NCBI RefSeq assembly: GCF_000379085.1
Contig: NZ_KB905378.1
Coordinates: forward strand, 2,633,541-2,697,540
Length of the DNA: 64,000 nt
DNA from: Halomicrobium katesii DSM 19301
GTDB lineage: Archaea > Halobacteriota > Halobacteria > Halobacteriales > Haloarculaceae
Reading direction: 5' to 3'
A program made the position numbers and the translations under genes. This document shows positions 25,947 to 34,106 of this stretch, piece after piece (positions within the stretch are counted from its first letter, which is position 1; each line of letters starts with the position of its first letter). A model generated the notes under the pieces. It was not told the origin of the DNA. It did no database searches and worked only from the letters and a program-made list of their open reading frames with translations.

Positions 25947-27422
25947 ATGATGAACGAACTCACTTCGAAACGGGGTGTCGCATTCGCCGTCGGCGGACAG
26001 TTCTGTCACGCACTGTATCAGATACTCCTCGCCGCCGTCGCACCGAGCGGTCTGTACGTCCCGCTGGCGGTGCTTGGCATCGTCGCTGCCGGCGGGGGCG
26101 GCGTCTACTCCGCCCGGCAACTGTCCGGACGGCTGCACGATCTGACCGACGAGGTCGAGGCTCTCAGGGCCGAGGCGGAGACGATCGAATCACGCCGGTC
26201 GACGCTCGAAGCGGAGCTACAGTCGATCCGAGACGAGCTCGAAACGGCACGCTCCTCGCTTCCAGAGACCGCGGGCGAGGCGGCCGCTGCGCCCGACGGC
26301 GGCGTCGCCGCACAGAACGCCGCGACGATCGAGGAACTGGACGACTACATCGCCCGCAGCTGCGAGATTCTCGACGCCGCCAGCGAGGGGCGGCTCGGAC
26401 AGCGAATGGCGACGGATACGCCGTCGGACGCGCTGAACGAGCTGGGGGCGGAGTACAACGAGATGGCCGAGACCTTCGAGCAGACGATCCGCGCCGGCGG
26501 CGACTTCGCCGGAGACGTGGCCGGCTCCAGCGAGCAGGTCACCGCGGCGACGCAGGCGGTCAAGGACGCGAGCAGCAACGTCGCGGAGTCGGTCCAGGAG
26601 ATCGCCGACGTGTTCTACGAACAACACGAGCAGATCTCACAGATCAGCGACGAGATGGGCGAGATGTCGGCCACGATCGAGGAGATCGCGGCCTCCTCGA
26701 ACGAGGTCGCAGAGATGGCCGACAAGACCGAAAAACGCACCGTCGAGGGGATCGAGTCCGGGCGCGAGGCCCGGGAAGCGATGGACGAGACCACGGAGCG
26801 AACGGAGGACGTGGTCGAGTCGATCGAGGAGCTCAACGATCAGATGGACGAGGTCGGCCAGATCGTCGACCTCATCGACGACATCGCCGAGCAGACCAAC
26901 ATCCTCGCACTGAACGCCTCGATCGAGGCCGCACACGCCTCTTCGGGAGCGAACAACAACGGCTTCGGCGTCGTCGCAGACGAGGTCAAGTCCCTGGCCG
27001 AACAGACCAAAGACGCGACCAACCAGATCGAGAGCCTGATGGACGAGATTCAGGACCAGACCGAGCAGGCGGCCGACGAGATCCAGGCGATGCAGGGCTC
27101 CGTCGAGAAGGGACGGGCGACCGTCGAGGAGAACCTCGAATCGCTGGAGTCGATCATGGAGCACGTCCAGCGGACCTCCAGCGGCGTCAAGGAGATCAGC
27201 GACGCGTCCGACGACCAGGCCGCCAGCTCGGAAGAGGTCGCGTCCATCGCCGACGACGCCGCCGAAACGTCCCGCGAGAACGTCGAAGAGGCCGAACACG
27301 TCGCCGCCGTCGCCGAAGAGCAGAACCTCGCGCTCGGCGAGATGTACGTCAACGTCAAGATGCTGTCCATGCGCTCTCAGCAGCTCTCGACGCTGTTCGA
27401 TCGATACTCCATCGAGGAGTGA
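25947..27422 (+). CDS. Methyl-accepting chemotaxis transducer (Htr)
   Basis: 491 residues. The first 60 residues hold one or two membrane helices with almost no external loop (GVAFAVGGQFCHALYQILLAA, then VPLAVLGIVAAGGGGVYSA, each given separately). A coiled coil and HAMP-like segment follow, then a long methyl-accepting helical hairpin with the conserved tip NILALNASIEAAHAS, NNNGFGVVADEVKSLAEQT. With no extracellular domain it probably senses a cytoplasmic or membrane-relayed signal. Lying between a sugar-acid dehydratase and a sugar isomerase-like gene, it may couple taxis to sugar metabolism. The ATG at 25947 was chosen over an upstream start inside the promoter. Confidence 0.9.
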   Translation: MMNELTSKRGVAFAVGGQFCHALYQILLAAVAPSGLYVPLAVLGIVAAGGGGVYSARQLSGRLHDLTDEVEALRAEAETIESRRSTLEAELQSIRDELETARSSLPETAGEAAAAPDGGVAAQNAATIEELDDYIARSCEILDAASEGRLGQRMATDTPSDALNELGAEYNEMAETFEQTIRAGGDFAGDVAGSSEQVTAATQAVKDASSNVAESVQEIADVFYEQHEQISQISDEMGEMSATIEEIAASSNEVAEMADKTEKRTVEGIESGREAREAMDETTERTEDVVESIEELNDQMDEVGQIVDLIDDIAEQTNILALNASIEAAHASSGANNNGFGVVADEVKSLAEQTKDATNQIESLMDEIQDQTEQAADEIQAMQGSVEKGRATVEENLESLESIMEHVQRTSSGVKEISDASDDQAASSEEVASIADDAAETSRENVEEAEHVAAVAEEQNLALGEMYVNVKMLSMRSQQLSTLFDRYSIEE

Positions 27423-27455
27423 CGCCGGCCGCGTGACCCCGCCGCCATGGTTTTA

Positions 27456-27473
27456 TTACAACGACCATTGTAA
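27456..27473 (+). promoter_or_regulatory. Sugar-island operator TTACAA-N6-TTGTAA (perfect)
   Basis: TTACAACGACCATTGTAA is a perfect 6-6-6 inverted repeat ending 8 nt before the ATG at 27482 and overlapping the probable TATA region (ttttatta). It is the best copy of a motif also seen at 31866, 32799, 33904, 35400 and 37025. Placement over the core promoter suits a repressor, or an activator bound at an unusual site. Confidence 0.7.
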
Positions 27474-27481
27474 ACTCGTTC

Positions 27482-28447
27482 ATGGACGTAGGTGTACTCA
27501 CCGTCCCGCTTGGTGACCAGTCTCTCGAAGATGCACTCTCCTATCTCGACGGCGTCGGCGTCGACGCCGTCGAGCTCGGCTGTGGGGGCTTCCCCGGCGA
27601 CGACCACCTGCCACGCGAGCGGTACCTCGACGACGAGGACGCACAGGCCGAGCTGCACGCCCTGCTCGACGAGTACGAGATGCGAGTCAGCGCGCTCGCG
27701 ACGCACAACAACCCGCTCCATCCCGACGACGAGCGCGCGGCCCGCGCCGACACCGAACTCCGCGAGGCGATCACGCTGGCCGATCAGCTCGGCGTCGACG
27801 CCGTGACGTGTTTCTCCGGGCTGCCGGCGGGGAGCGACGCCGGCACGGTCCCCAACTGGATCACCGCGCCGTGGCCCAACGAGCACGCCGAGGCCCTGGC
27901 GTACCAGTGGGAACTGGCCGTCGACTACTGGTCGGATCTGGCCGAGCACGCGGCCGACCACGACGTGCAGATCGCCATCGAGATGCACCCCAACATGCTC
28001 GTCTACGAGCCCCACGGACTGCTGGACCTGCGCGAGATGACCAACGAGCACGTCGGCGCGAACTTCGACCCGTCGCACCTGTACTGGCAAGGAATCTCGA
28101 TCACGGACGCGATCCGACTGCTGGGCGAACGCGACGCCATCCACCACTTCCACGCCAAGGACACGAAAGTCTACGAGGAGCGCGCCCGCACGCGGGGCGT
28201 GCTCGACACGACGGCCTACACCGACGAGCTGGAACGCTCGTGGCTGTTCCGCTCGGTCGGCTACGGCCACGGTGAAGACCACTGGCGCGACGTGGTGTCG
28301 ACGCTCCGGATGGTGGGCTACGACGGCGCGCTCTCGATCGAACACGAGGACTCGCTGACCTCCGCCAACGAGGGCCTGGAGAAAGCCGTCGACCTCCTCG
28401 ACGACGTGATCTTCGAGACGACGACCGGCGAGGCCCACTGGGTGTAG
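27482..28447 (+). CDS. Sugar phosphate isomerase/epimerase-type TIM-barrel protein
   Basis: 321 residues of the xylose isomerase-like AP-endonuclease-2 superfamily. Visible metal-site pieces are AVELGCGGFPGD, IAIEMHPNM (Glu), ANFDPSHLYWQG (Asp, His), HHFHAKD (His) and LSIEHEDS (Glu). Members include isomerases, epimerases, IolE-type dehydratases and 3-keto-glycoside lyases, so sequence alone does not fix the reaction. The perfect TTACAA/TTGTAA repeat in its promoter and the Gfo/Idh/MocA genes nearby place it in the sugar island. Confidence 0.82.
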   Translation: MDVGVLTVPLGDQSLEDALSYLDGVGVDAVELGCGGFPGDDHLPRERYLDDEDAQAELHALLDEYEMRVSALATHNNPLHPDDERAARADTELREAITLADQLGVDAVTCFSGLPAGSDAGTVPNWITAPWPNEHAEALAYQWELAVDYWSDLAEHAADHDVQIAIEMHPNMLVYEPHGLLDLREMTNEHVGANFDPSHLYWQGISITDAIRLLGERDAIHHFHAKDTKVYEERARTRGVLDTTAYTDELERSWLFRSVGYGHGEDHWRDVVSTLRMVGYDGALSIEHEDSLTSANEGLEKAVDLLDDVIFETTTGEAHWV

Positions 28448-28485
28448 GCTGTCGCTGTTCTGGTGTTGGCCAGCGGTCGCTGGGG

Positions 28486-28821
28486 GTTTCTTTGGCGGTG
28501 TTCAGATAAGCAGCAGCACTGACCGACATATAGACACCGAAAGCCCTCGGCACGCTCGGCGGTTCTGTGGCGGATATCTTCACTGCGTTCGATAGTGCCG
28601 CCGCAGAACCGCCGACCGCACCTCGCCCTTTCATCCACCAGGAATCGGCTGGTTCACCGTCTGAAACCTGGCGGATGAAAAGGCGAGTGCAGTTGCGGGA
28701 ACCCCGGCGAAGCAAGCACGCGGAGCGCGCGCAGCGAGCCGCGGGACCGCAACTGCACGAGGGCTTTCGGTGCCTCGACGATGCTACTCTCGATCTCTTA
28801 TCTGAACACTACCGTTTCTTT
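28486..28821. mobile_element. MITE-like multi-hairpin element, copy 2 (28494-28813) with 8-bp target duplications
   Basis: Reverse-orientation copy of the 6928-7397 element, 320 bp, flanked by perfect 8-bp repeats GTTTCTTT (28486-28493 and 28814-28821). All stems are clean: 28498-28510 with 28797-28809 (13 bp perfect); 28535-28549 with 28758-28772 (15 bp perfect); 28558-28567 with 28604-28613 (GGCGGTTCTG, 10 bp); central 28622-28642 with 28667-28687; 28687-28698 with 28747-28758 (GTGCAGTTGCGG, 12 bp perfect). Together they would fold as a closed stem carrying three arms. No coding capacity is visible. Confidence 0.87.
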
Positions 28822-28871
28822 CAGCGGCACGCTTATTGGAGCGCTCTGTGAACCCCGGCGCAGGTGATACG

Positions 28872-29573
28872 ATGGAGTTCGAACTCACACACCGCCCGTC
28901 CTACACACACGTCGTCGTCGAACTCGGCAGCGGCGAGACGATCCTCGCCGAGCCCGGTGCGATGACGACCCACTCCGCCGCCATTTCGATGGACACGACG
29001 ACGAGCAACGAGGGGCTACTCAGCTCCGCGAAGTCGATGCTCGGCGGCGAGTCCTTCTTCGCCAACGAGTTCACCGCGGAGGGTGGCACCGGCACGGTCA
29101 CGCTCGCCCCGCCCACGCCCGGCGACGTGATGCAGTACGAACTGTCCGACGAGACCATCTACGCGGTCGACGGCGCGTGGCTGGCTTCCGAGCCGTCGAT
29201 CTCGATCGAGACCGAGTTCGGCGGTCTCAAGTCGATGCTCGCCGGGGCCAGCATCACGCCGCTGACCCTCGAAGGCACCGGCACCGTCTTCGTCGAGGCC
29301 TTCGGCGGTCTCGAATCGATCGAGCTCGGGGCCGGGGAGACCTACCACGTCGACAACGAGAACGTCGTCGCCTGGGACGGCTCCGTCGACTTCGACGCCC
29401 GTCGCCCGGGCGGGGTCAGGTCGACGCTGCTCAGCGGTGAGGGGCTCGTCTTCGAGTTCACCGGACCGGGGACGGTCTGGTACCAGACCCGCGGACTCAA
29501 CGCCTTCGCCTCTGCGGTCTCGGAGTTGCTCCCCGGCGGTGACAGCGGCGTCAACGTCGACGACTTCCTGTAA
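28872..29573 (+). CDS. AIM24/TIGR00266 family protein
   Basis: 233 residues starting MEFELTHRPSYTHVVVELGS, with the repeated beta-sandwich pattern of AIM24-like proteins and the conserved ending VWYQTRGLNAFAS. In bacteria and archaea these are soluble or membrane-associated proteins of unknown function. The ATG at 28872 follows mobile-element copy 2 by about 50 nt, as FUN14 follows copy 1. Confidence 0.85.
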   Translation: MEFELTHRPSYTHVVVELGSGETILAEPGAMTTHSAAISMDTTTSNEGLLSSAKSMLGGESFFANEFTAEGGTGTVTLAPPTPGDVMQYELSDETIYAVDGAWLASEPSISIETEFGGLKSMLAGASITPLTLEGTGTVFVEAFGGLESIELGAGETYHVDNENVVAWDGSVDFDARRPGGVRSTLLSGEGLVFEFTGPGTVWYQTRGLNAFASAVSELLPGGDSGVNVDDFL

Positions 29574-29641
29574 CTCTCGTCGTCGCCCGCTGGCGTGTCC
29601 GAGGACAAGAACTATACTGGCCAGGGGGCGAACCCCCGAGT

Positions 29642-30757
29642 GTGACACTCGACATCGGCATTCTGGGCTATCGGTTCATGGGTAAGGCCCACTCGAACGC
29701 GCTCGACCGCCTGCCCATGTTCTTCGAGGATGCACCGCAGACGAATCGCGACGTGCTGGTGGGCCGCGACGAGGCGGCGCTCGCCGACGCCGCCGACACG
29801 CTCGGCTTCGATCGGACCGCCACGGACTGGCGCGAGGTCGTCGACGAGGTCGACGCGTTCTACAACCTCGGACCGAACCACGTCCACGCCGAGCCCTCGA
29901 TCGCGGCACTGGAAGCGGGCACGCCGGTCCTCTGTGAGAAGCCCCTCGCGCCCACGCTCGCCGGGGCCGAGGAGATGGCCGACGCCGCCAGCGAAGCGGG
30001 CGTCACCGCCGGCACGGCGTTTAACTACCGGTTCGTGCCGGCACTCCAGTACGCGCGGAACCTGATCGACGACGGCGAACTCGGCGAGATCCACCACTTC
30101 CGCGGACGCTACCTCCAGGACTGGCTCGTCGATCCCGAGGCCCCCTGGAGCTGGCGCAACGATGCGGAGATGGCCGGCAGCGGCGCGCTGGGCGATCTCG
30201 GTGCCCACACCGTCGACCTCGCGCACTTCCTGCTGGGCGACACCGCGGGCGACATCGAACGGCTCAGCGGACACCTCCGGACGTTCGTCGACGAGCGCCC
30301 GGTCGAAGGAAGCGAGGGCGAGACCCGTCCGGTCACCGTCGACGACGCTTACAGCGCCCAGGTCGAGTTCGAGTCGGGCGCGATGGGCACGCTGGAGGGC
30401 TCGCGCTTCTCGAACGGTCACAAGAACGACCACACGATCGAGATCGAGGGCTCGGAGGGCAGCCTGCGGTTCTCTCTCGAACGGCTCAACGAACTGGAGC
30501 TCAAACGCGGGGACAATCGCGGCTTCGAGACGATCCTGGTGACCGACGCCGACGACCCCTACGTCGAGCACTGGTGGCCGCCGGGTCACGTCATCGGCTG
30601 GGAACACACCTTCGTCCACGAGAACTACGAGTTCCTCAGCGCCGTCCGGGACGGCACCGACTACGAGCCGAGCTTCGAGGACGGGCTCCGCGCCCAGCGG
30701 GTCCTCGACGCGATCGAGCGCAGCGACGACCGCGGCGAGTGGGTGAGCGTCGCATGA
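29642..30757 (+). CDS. Gfo/Idh/MocA family oxidoreductase (1)
   Basis: 371 residues from a GTG start. The N-terminal Rossmann fold IGILGYRFMGKAHSNAL is followed by the family EKP motif (CEKPLAPT). The C-terminal beta-sheet domain includes GALGDLGAHTVDLAHFLLG, which holds the conserved D and H. It oxidises or reduces a sugar or cyclitol carbon with NAD(P). The last 4 nt overlap the start of the M24-like gene (ATGA), so translation is coupled. The partner genes suggest a multi-step oxidation of a glycoside or cyclitol, but the substrate is not known. Confidence 0.88.
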   Translation: MTLDIGILGYRFMGKAHSNALDRLPMFFEDAPQTNRDVLVGRDEAALADAADTLGFDRTATDWREVVDEVDAFYNLGPNHVHAEPSIAALEAGTPVLCEKPLAPTLAGAEEMADAASEAGVTAGTAFNYRFVPALQYARNLIDDGELGEIHHFRGRYLQDWLVDPEAPWSWRNDAEMAGSGALGDLGAHTVDLAHFLLGDTAGDIERLSGHLRTFVDERPVEGSEGETRPVTVDDAYSAQVEFESGAMGTLEGSRFSNGHKNDHTIEIEGSEGSLRFSLERLNELELKRGDNRGFETILVTDADDPYVEHWWPPGHVIGWEHTFVHENYEFLSAVRDGTDYEPSFEDGLRAQRVLDAIERSDDRGEWVSVA

Positions 30758-31851
30758 CCGACGTGACCGTCGCGCCGCTGCTGGATCGCCTGGACGACTA
30801 TCTCGAACGGGAGGGGCTCGAAGCGGTCTGGTTCGCGCGGCCGAACTCCTTCGCGTGGCTCACCGGCGGCGGGAACAACATCGTCGACCGCGCGACCGAC
30901 ATCGGGGTCGCCGCGGTGGGCTACGACGGCGACGAGCGGACCGTCGTCACGAACAACATCGAGGGCCAGCGGCTGATCGACGAGGAGGTCGGTGACGTGC
31001 CCGTCGAGACCGTCCGGTGGTACGAGGACGGCGTCGCCGAGGCGATCCGCGCACACAGCCCGACCCCCGCGGCCGTCGACTTCGAGGTCGAGGGGTTCGA
31101 CACCGTCGAAGCGCGCGATCTGCGACAGCCCCTGACGGCCGACCAGATCGAGCAGTACCGTTCGCTGGCCGTCGACGCGACGAGGGCGTTCGAGAGCGTC
31201 CTGCGCGAGGCCAGTAGCGACGCGACCGAACGGGCGGTCACGGCCGACATCCACCGCGAACTCGAAGACGAGGGCATCTGGGCACCCGTCGTGCTCGTCG
31301 GTGGGAGCGAGCGCGCACCGGCGTACCGACACTACACGTCGACGGACACGGAACTGGGGGACTACGCGCTGGCGAGCATCACGGCGATGCGAGACGGCCT
31401 GTTCGTCAGCACCTCCCGGACGATCGCGTTCGACGCGCCGGAGTGGCTGGCCGAACGGACCGAAGACGCCGCCCGCGTCGAGACCACGGCGCTGGCGGCG
31501 ACCCGGCGCGTCGGCCGCGAGGGTGGGACTGCCGGCGACGTGTTCGCGGCCGTCCAGGACGCCTACGCCCAGCTTGGCTGGGCAGGCGAGTGGGAGAACC
31601 ACCACCAGGGCGGTGCGGCCGGCTTCGCCGGTCGCGAGTGGATCGCGACGCCCACCCACGACGCGCCGGTCCACCTGCCGATGGCGTACTCGTGGAACCC
31701 GACGGTCCAGGGGGCAAAGAGCGAGGACACGCATCTGGTGACCGACGAGAGCGTCGAGCCCATCTCGGTGACCGGTGAGTGGCCCCGGACGACGGTCTCG
31801 GCCGTCGGGACTGACCTGACGCTCGACCGCCACGACGTGCTCCACTTGTAG
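30754..31851 (+). CDS. M24 (creatinase/aminopeptidase P)-fold protein
   Basis: 365 residues. A creatinase-type N-terminal domain (WFARPNSFAWLTGGG) is followed by a pita-bread C-terminal domain with HHQGGAAGF and GAKSEDTHLVT. The two aspartates that normally bind metal are not apparent; the corresponding stretch reads GDYALASITAMRDGLFVSTS. So it may not be a peptidase. In this operon it is coupled to a Gfo/Idh/MocA enzyme, suggesting a role in sugar or amino-sugar metabolism. Function unassigned. Confidence 0.7.
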   Translation: MTDVTVAPLLDRLDDYLEREGLEAVWFARPNSFAWLTGGGNNIVDRATDIGVAAVGYDGDERTVVTNNIEGQRLIDEEVGDVPVETVRWYEDGVAEAIRAHSPTPAAVDFEVEGFDTVEARDLRQPLTADQIEQYRSLAVDATRAFESVLREASSDATERAVTADIHRELEDEGIWAPVVLVGGSERAPAYRHYTSTDTELGDYALASITAMRDGLFVSTSRTIAFDAPEWLAERTEDAARVETTALAATRRVGREGGTAGDVFAAVQDAYAQLGWAGEWENHHQGGAAGFAGREWIATPTHDAPVHLPMAYSWNPTVQGAKSEDTHLVTDESVEPISVTGEWPRTTVSAVGTDLTLDRHDVLHL

Positions 31852-31865
31852 CATCGCAGAAGTGT

Positions 31866-31883
31866 TTACAACTGCCATTGTGG
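31866..31883 (+). promoter_or_regulatory. Sugar-island operator TTACAA-N6-TTGTGG
   Basis: TTACAACTGCCATTGTGG lies 43 nt before the ATG of the GH13 remnant at 31926. The left half is perfect, and the right half has two changes from the 27456-27473 repeat. It was probably the promoter control of the glucosidase before deletion. Confidence 0.6.
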
Positions 31884-31925
31884 ATCTTTCAAAGGCCTGA
31901 GTACCCGCTCTCTGGTCGTCCTACC

Positions 31926-32056
31926 ATGACACAGGAACGCACCTGGTGGAAAGAGGCAGTCGTCTACCAGATCTCCCCTCGAAGATCGACGAGCCTTCGA
32001 CGGACCTCTCGGGTGCCACCCTCCGGCCCTACGAAGCGGCCGTCTACCGCGTCTAG
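31926..32056 (+). pseudogene. Internally deleted GH13 alpha-glucosidase remnant
   Basis: It begins MTQERTWWKEAVVYQI, the usual N-terminus of GH13 oligo-1,6/alpha-glucosidases (WWKEAVVYQIYPRSF in intact ones). After about 18 codons the family sequence stops. In another frame, about 24 codons later, it ends SGATLRPYEAAVYRV and TAG, which matches the C-terminal strand of the same enzymes (LxPYEAxVY). Around 500 codons must be missing, and the two ends are out of frame. Promoter and operator remain upstream. The stop overlaps the gfcR stop (ctag). Confidence 0.8.
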
Positions 32057-32691
32057 TCCTCGGAGCCGACCCGGATGACCTGCAGCAGCGAGTACACCGG
32101 GACGCCCTTCACGTCGCCGAGTCCCTGCTTGTCGGCCAGGACGACACAGGCGACCGGGTTCCCGCCCTGATTCCGGATCGCCTCGATCGTCTCCGTCATC
32201 GTCGTTCCGGAGGTGATCGTGTCATCGACGACGTAGCAGTCTCGGCCGCGAATCTGGGCGAAGTTCCGGGAGAACGAGCCGTCGAGCGACTGATCGCTGT
32301 CGTCGTCCCACTGGTGCTTGCTGGGTGCGTACGTCCCCAGGTCGGCGTCGAGTTCGCGGGCGACAGTCGTCGCCAGGGGCGCGCCCGCCTTCTCGATCCC
32401 CATCACGAGGTCGACTGCTTCGCCCTGCTTGAGCAGGAGGTCGGCCATCGCGGAGCCGACCGCGGCGAGGCGGCTGCTGTCCCTGCCGATCGTACTCCAG
32501 TCGACGTGGATGTCGTACGGGCCGCCGTTGGGCTCGCTCGTCGAGCCGGTGCCGGTGCCGCTCCCGCTCTGCTCGACGAGCCAGCTCGCGGTCTCCCGCG
32601 AGACGTTCAGCTCGTCGGCGATCTCGCCCTTCGAAAGGCCGTGTTCTGCCAGATCTGCCGCACTCTCGATCAGATCGTCGATGTTCTTCAT
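32053..32691 (-). CDS. gfcR: GfcR-like transcriptional regulator (phosphoribosyltransferase fold)
   Basis: 212 residues: an N-terminal HTH (SKGEIADELNVSRETASWLVE) and a type I PRT domain with the PRPP loop CYVVDDTITSGTTMTE. GfcR of Haloferax volcanii, a PurR-like protein, activates glucose and fructose catabolic genes in response to pathway intermediates. Here it sits inside a sugar island, tail to tail with the GH13 remnant. It is a candidate reader of the TTTACAA-type repeats, but this is inference. Earlier databases label such proteins orotate phosphoribosyltransferase-like. Confidence 0.88.
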   Translation of the reverse strand: MKNIDDLIESAADLAEHGLSKGEIADELNVSRETASWLVEQSGSGTGTGSTSEPNGGPYDIHVDWSTIGRDSSRLAAVGSAMADLLLKQGEAVDLVMGIEKAGAPLATTVARELDADLGTYAPSKHQWDDDSDQSLDGSFSRNFAQIRGRDCYVVDDTITSGTTMTETIEAIRNQGGNPVACVVLADKQGLGDVKGVPVYSLLQVIRVGSED

Positions 32692-32798
32692 GATGGTCCA
32701 TCTGACCGGGAGGGATTAATACCCAGGGGGATCTCGACGACCCCGAAACGCTCACGTCCGACAACGGTCACCGCGCTCACGGCTCCGATCGTCAGACT

Positions 32799-32818
32799 TT
32801 TACAACACCTGATGTTAA
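32799..32818. promoter_or_regulatory. Isolated sugar-island repeat TTTACAA...TGTTAA
   Basis: TTTACAACACCTGATGTTAA lies in the 351-nt gap between gfcR (start 32691) and the zinc-ribbon protein gene (stop 33043). No convincing gene starts next to it on the plus strand. It is 108 nt upstream of the gfcR ATG, so it could act on gfcR or be left over from a lost gene. The rest of the gap shows only the inverted repeat CCACCGTGGATCGGTGG (near 32938). Confidence 0.4.
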
Positions 32819-33042
32819 TCGAAGACGGCTGGGTACTCAGACCGTCGCTCACCCCCCGAGCGACGGAGGCAGACCCTTTCCCCCACTACATCTGCCGTTA
32901 TCCCCCCACACCAAACCCGGCCACCGTTCTGTAGTAGCCACCGTGGATCGGTGGCCGCCGGCACGCAGTCGTGCGGTCTGGGGCCACGATCCACACTATC
33001 GCTCGTCGGACACCGACAGTCGCCGGTCGACGGGACGCTGTG

Positions 33043-33834
33043 TCACTCCGGGTCGGGGAGCCGCAAGAATCGCTGTTCACACTCCGGGCAGACGAGCGTC
33101 TCGCGGGGTTTCTCGCGCGGATTCGTGTACCCGCCACAGCAGGAGACCTCCGACGATCGATCGAAGGCGGTCCCACAGGCCGGACAGTCGGTGAGGAACT
33201 CCCGGAGTGGCCTGGCCATCGCGAGCCGATCCGCGGGGTCGTCGACGTGCGGTTCGAGGGCGGTGACGGCACCGAGTTCGGCGATCGCGACGTGGCGAGC
33301 GACGAGTGCGGTCTGTCCGCCGACTGCGAGCCACTTCTGTCCGTCCTGTTCGACCGGCCGTGCCGACGGCACGCTCGGTACCGACGCCAGTTGGTCCGCC
33401 AGGTCGTCGAGTGACTGGGACGCGAGCCGGTCCATCTCGGCGTGCCAGCGGCGCTCGAAGTCCGGATCGAGATACACGCGCTCTTCGTCGGCGTCGAGCA
33501 GGCCGGCCCGTCGGAGTTCCCCGAGCAGTCGATCCCCGTCTCGGGACCGGTCCGCGATCGATCCCGGCTCGTTGGTGTCGTGGAACCACGTCGTCGGGAT
33601 CGGTGACGCCGCGACCAGTCGGGGCGCGAACTGCGGGGTGTAGGGAACGAGGTACCCCCGGAGCCAGATCACGACGAGGCCGACGACGAGGACGGCGGCC
33701 CCCGCGAGGGGCCGTCCGAGCACGACCACGACGTTGACGGCGAGCCACAGAATCGCAACGTTGACCAGCGTACAGGGGACACAGCGCCGCGAGCCGGTGT
33801 GTGACGGATTCCGGAGCGCGCCGAGGACACTCAT
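33043..33834 (-). CDS. Membrane-anchored zinc-ribbon protein, function unknown
   Basis: 263 residues. An N-terminal CxxC (RRCVPCTLVN) leads into two membrane helices (about 24-65). A cytoplasmic helical region follows, then C-terminal cysteine pairs CPACG, SCCGG and CPECEQRF forming one or two zinc ribbons. No family name is recognised. It lies between gfcR and a TrmB-type regulator, but nothing in its sequence ties it to sugars. Its ATG (33834) faces the plus-strand regulator across 272 nt. Confidence 0.65.
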   Translation of the reverse strand: MSVLGALRNPSHTGSRRCVPCTLVNVAILWLAVNVVVVLGRPLAGAAVLVVGLVVIWLRGYLVPYTPQFAPRLVAASPIPTTWFHDTNEPGSIADRSRDGDRLLGELRRAGLLDADEERVYLDPDFERRWHAEMDRLASQSLDDLADQLASVPSVPSARPVEQDGQKWLAVGGQTALVARHVAIAELGAVTALEPHVDDPADRLAMARPLREFLTDCPACGTAFDRSSEVSCCGGYTNPREKPRETLVCPECEQRFLRLPDPE

Positions 33835-33903
33835 AGCGTCGTCGACGGCCGCCAGTGGCTTCAGCGTTGTCGAAGTCGACGTTGCCCGCCGCCACCAATA
33901 TTT

Positions 33904-33923
33904 TTAACAACTGGTGTGGTTAG
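33904..33923 (+). promoter_or_regulatory. Sugar-island repeat TTAACAA...GTGGTTAG
   Basis: TTAACAACTGGTGTGGTTAG lies about 180 nt upstream of the TrmB-type gene (34107). It matches the site at 35400-35419 closely: both contain GGTGTGGTTA after ACAA. It may control the regulator itself. Confidence 0.45.
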
Positions 33924-34106
33924 TAGTTGCATGGCCATCTGGTTACGCACGCTCGACGGCCGTCTCGGTGTCGAGGAACGACGGTCGCCGTCACCGCCCC
34001 AGCGGGTTCACGCGAGTGCGCCACCGAACGGGGTGTCAATCACGGGAACGGATGCCGTACAGAACAACGAACATATAACTCATCCTCCGGAAGCGCCAGT
34101 CAAACG

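Noticed and set aside
28101..28851. Open frames on both strands in 28450-28850
   Set aside because: These are translations of mobile-element copy 2; the two strands mirror each other because of the inverted repeats.
31878..32078. 66-aa protein gene at 31878-32078
   Set aside because: Its first third matches the GH13 N-terminus and then falls out of frame with the GH13 C-terminus on the same DNA; it is a deletion remnant.
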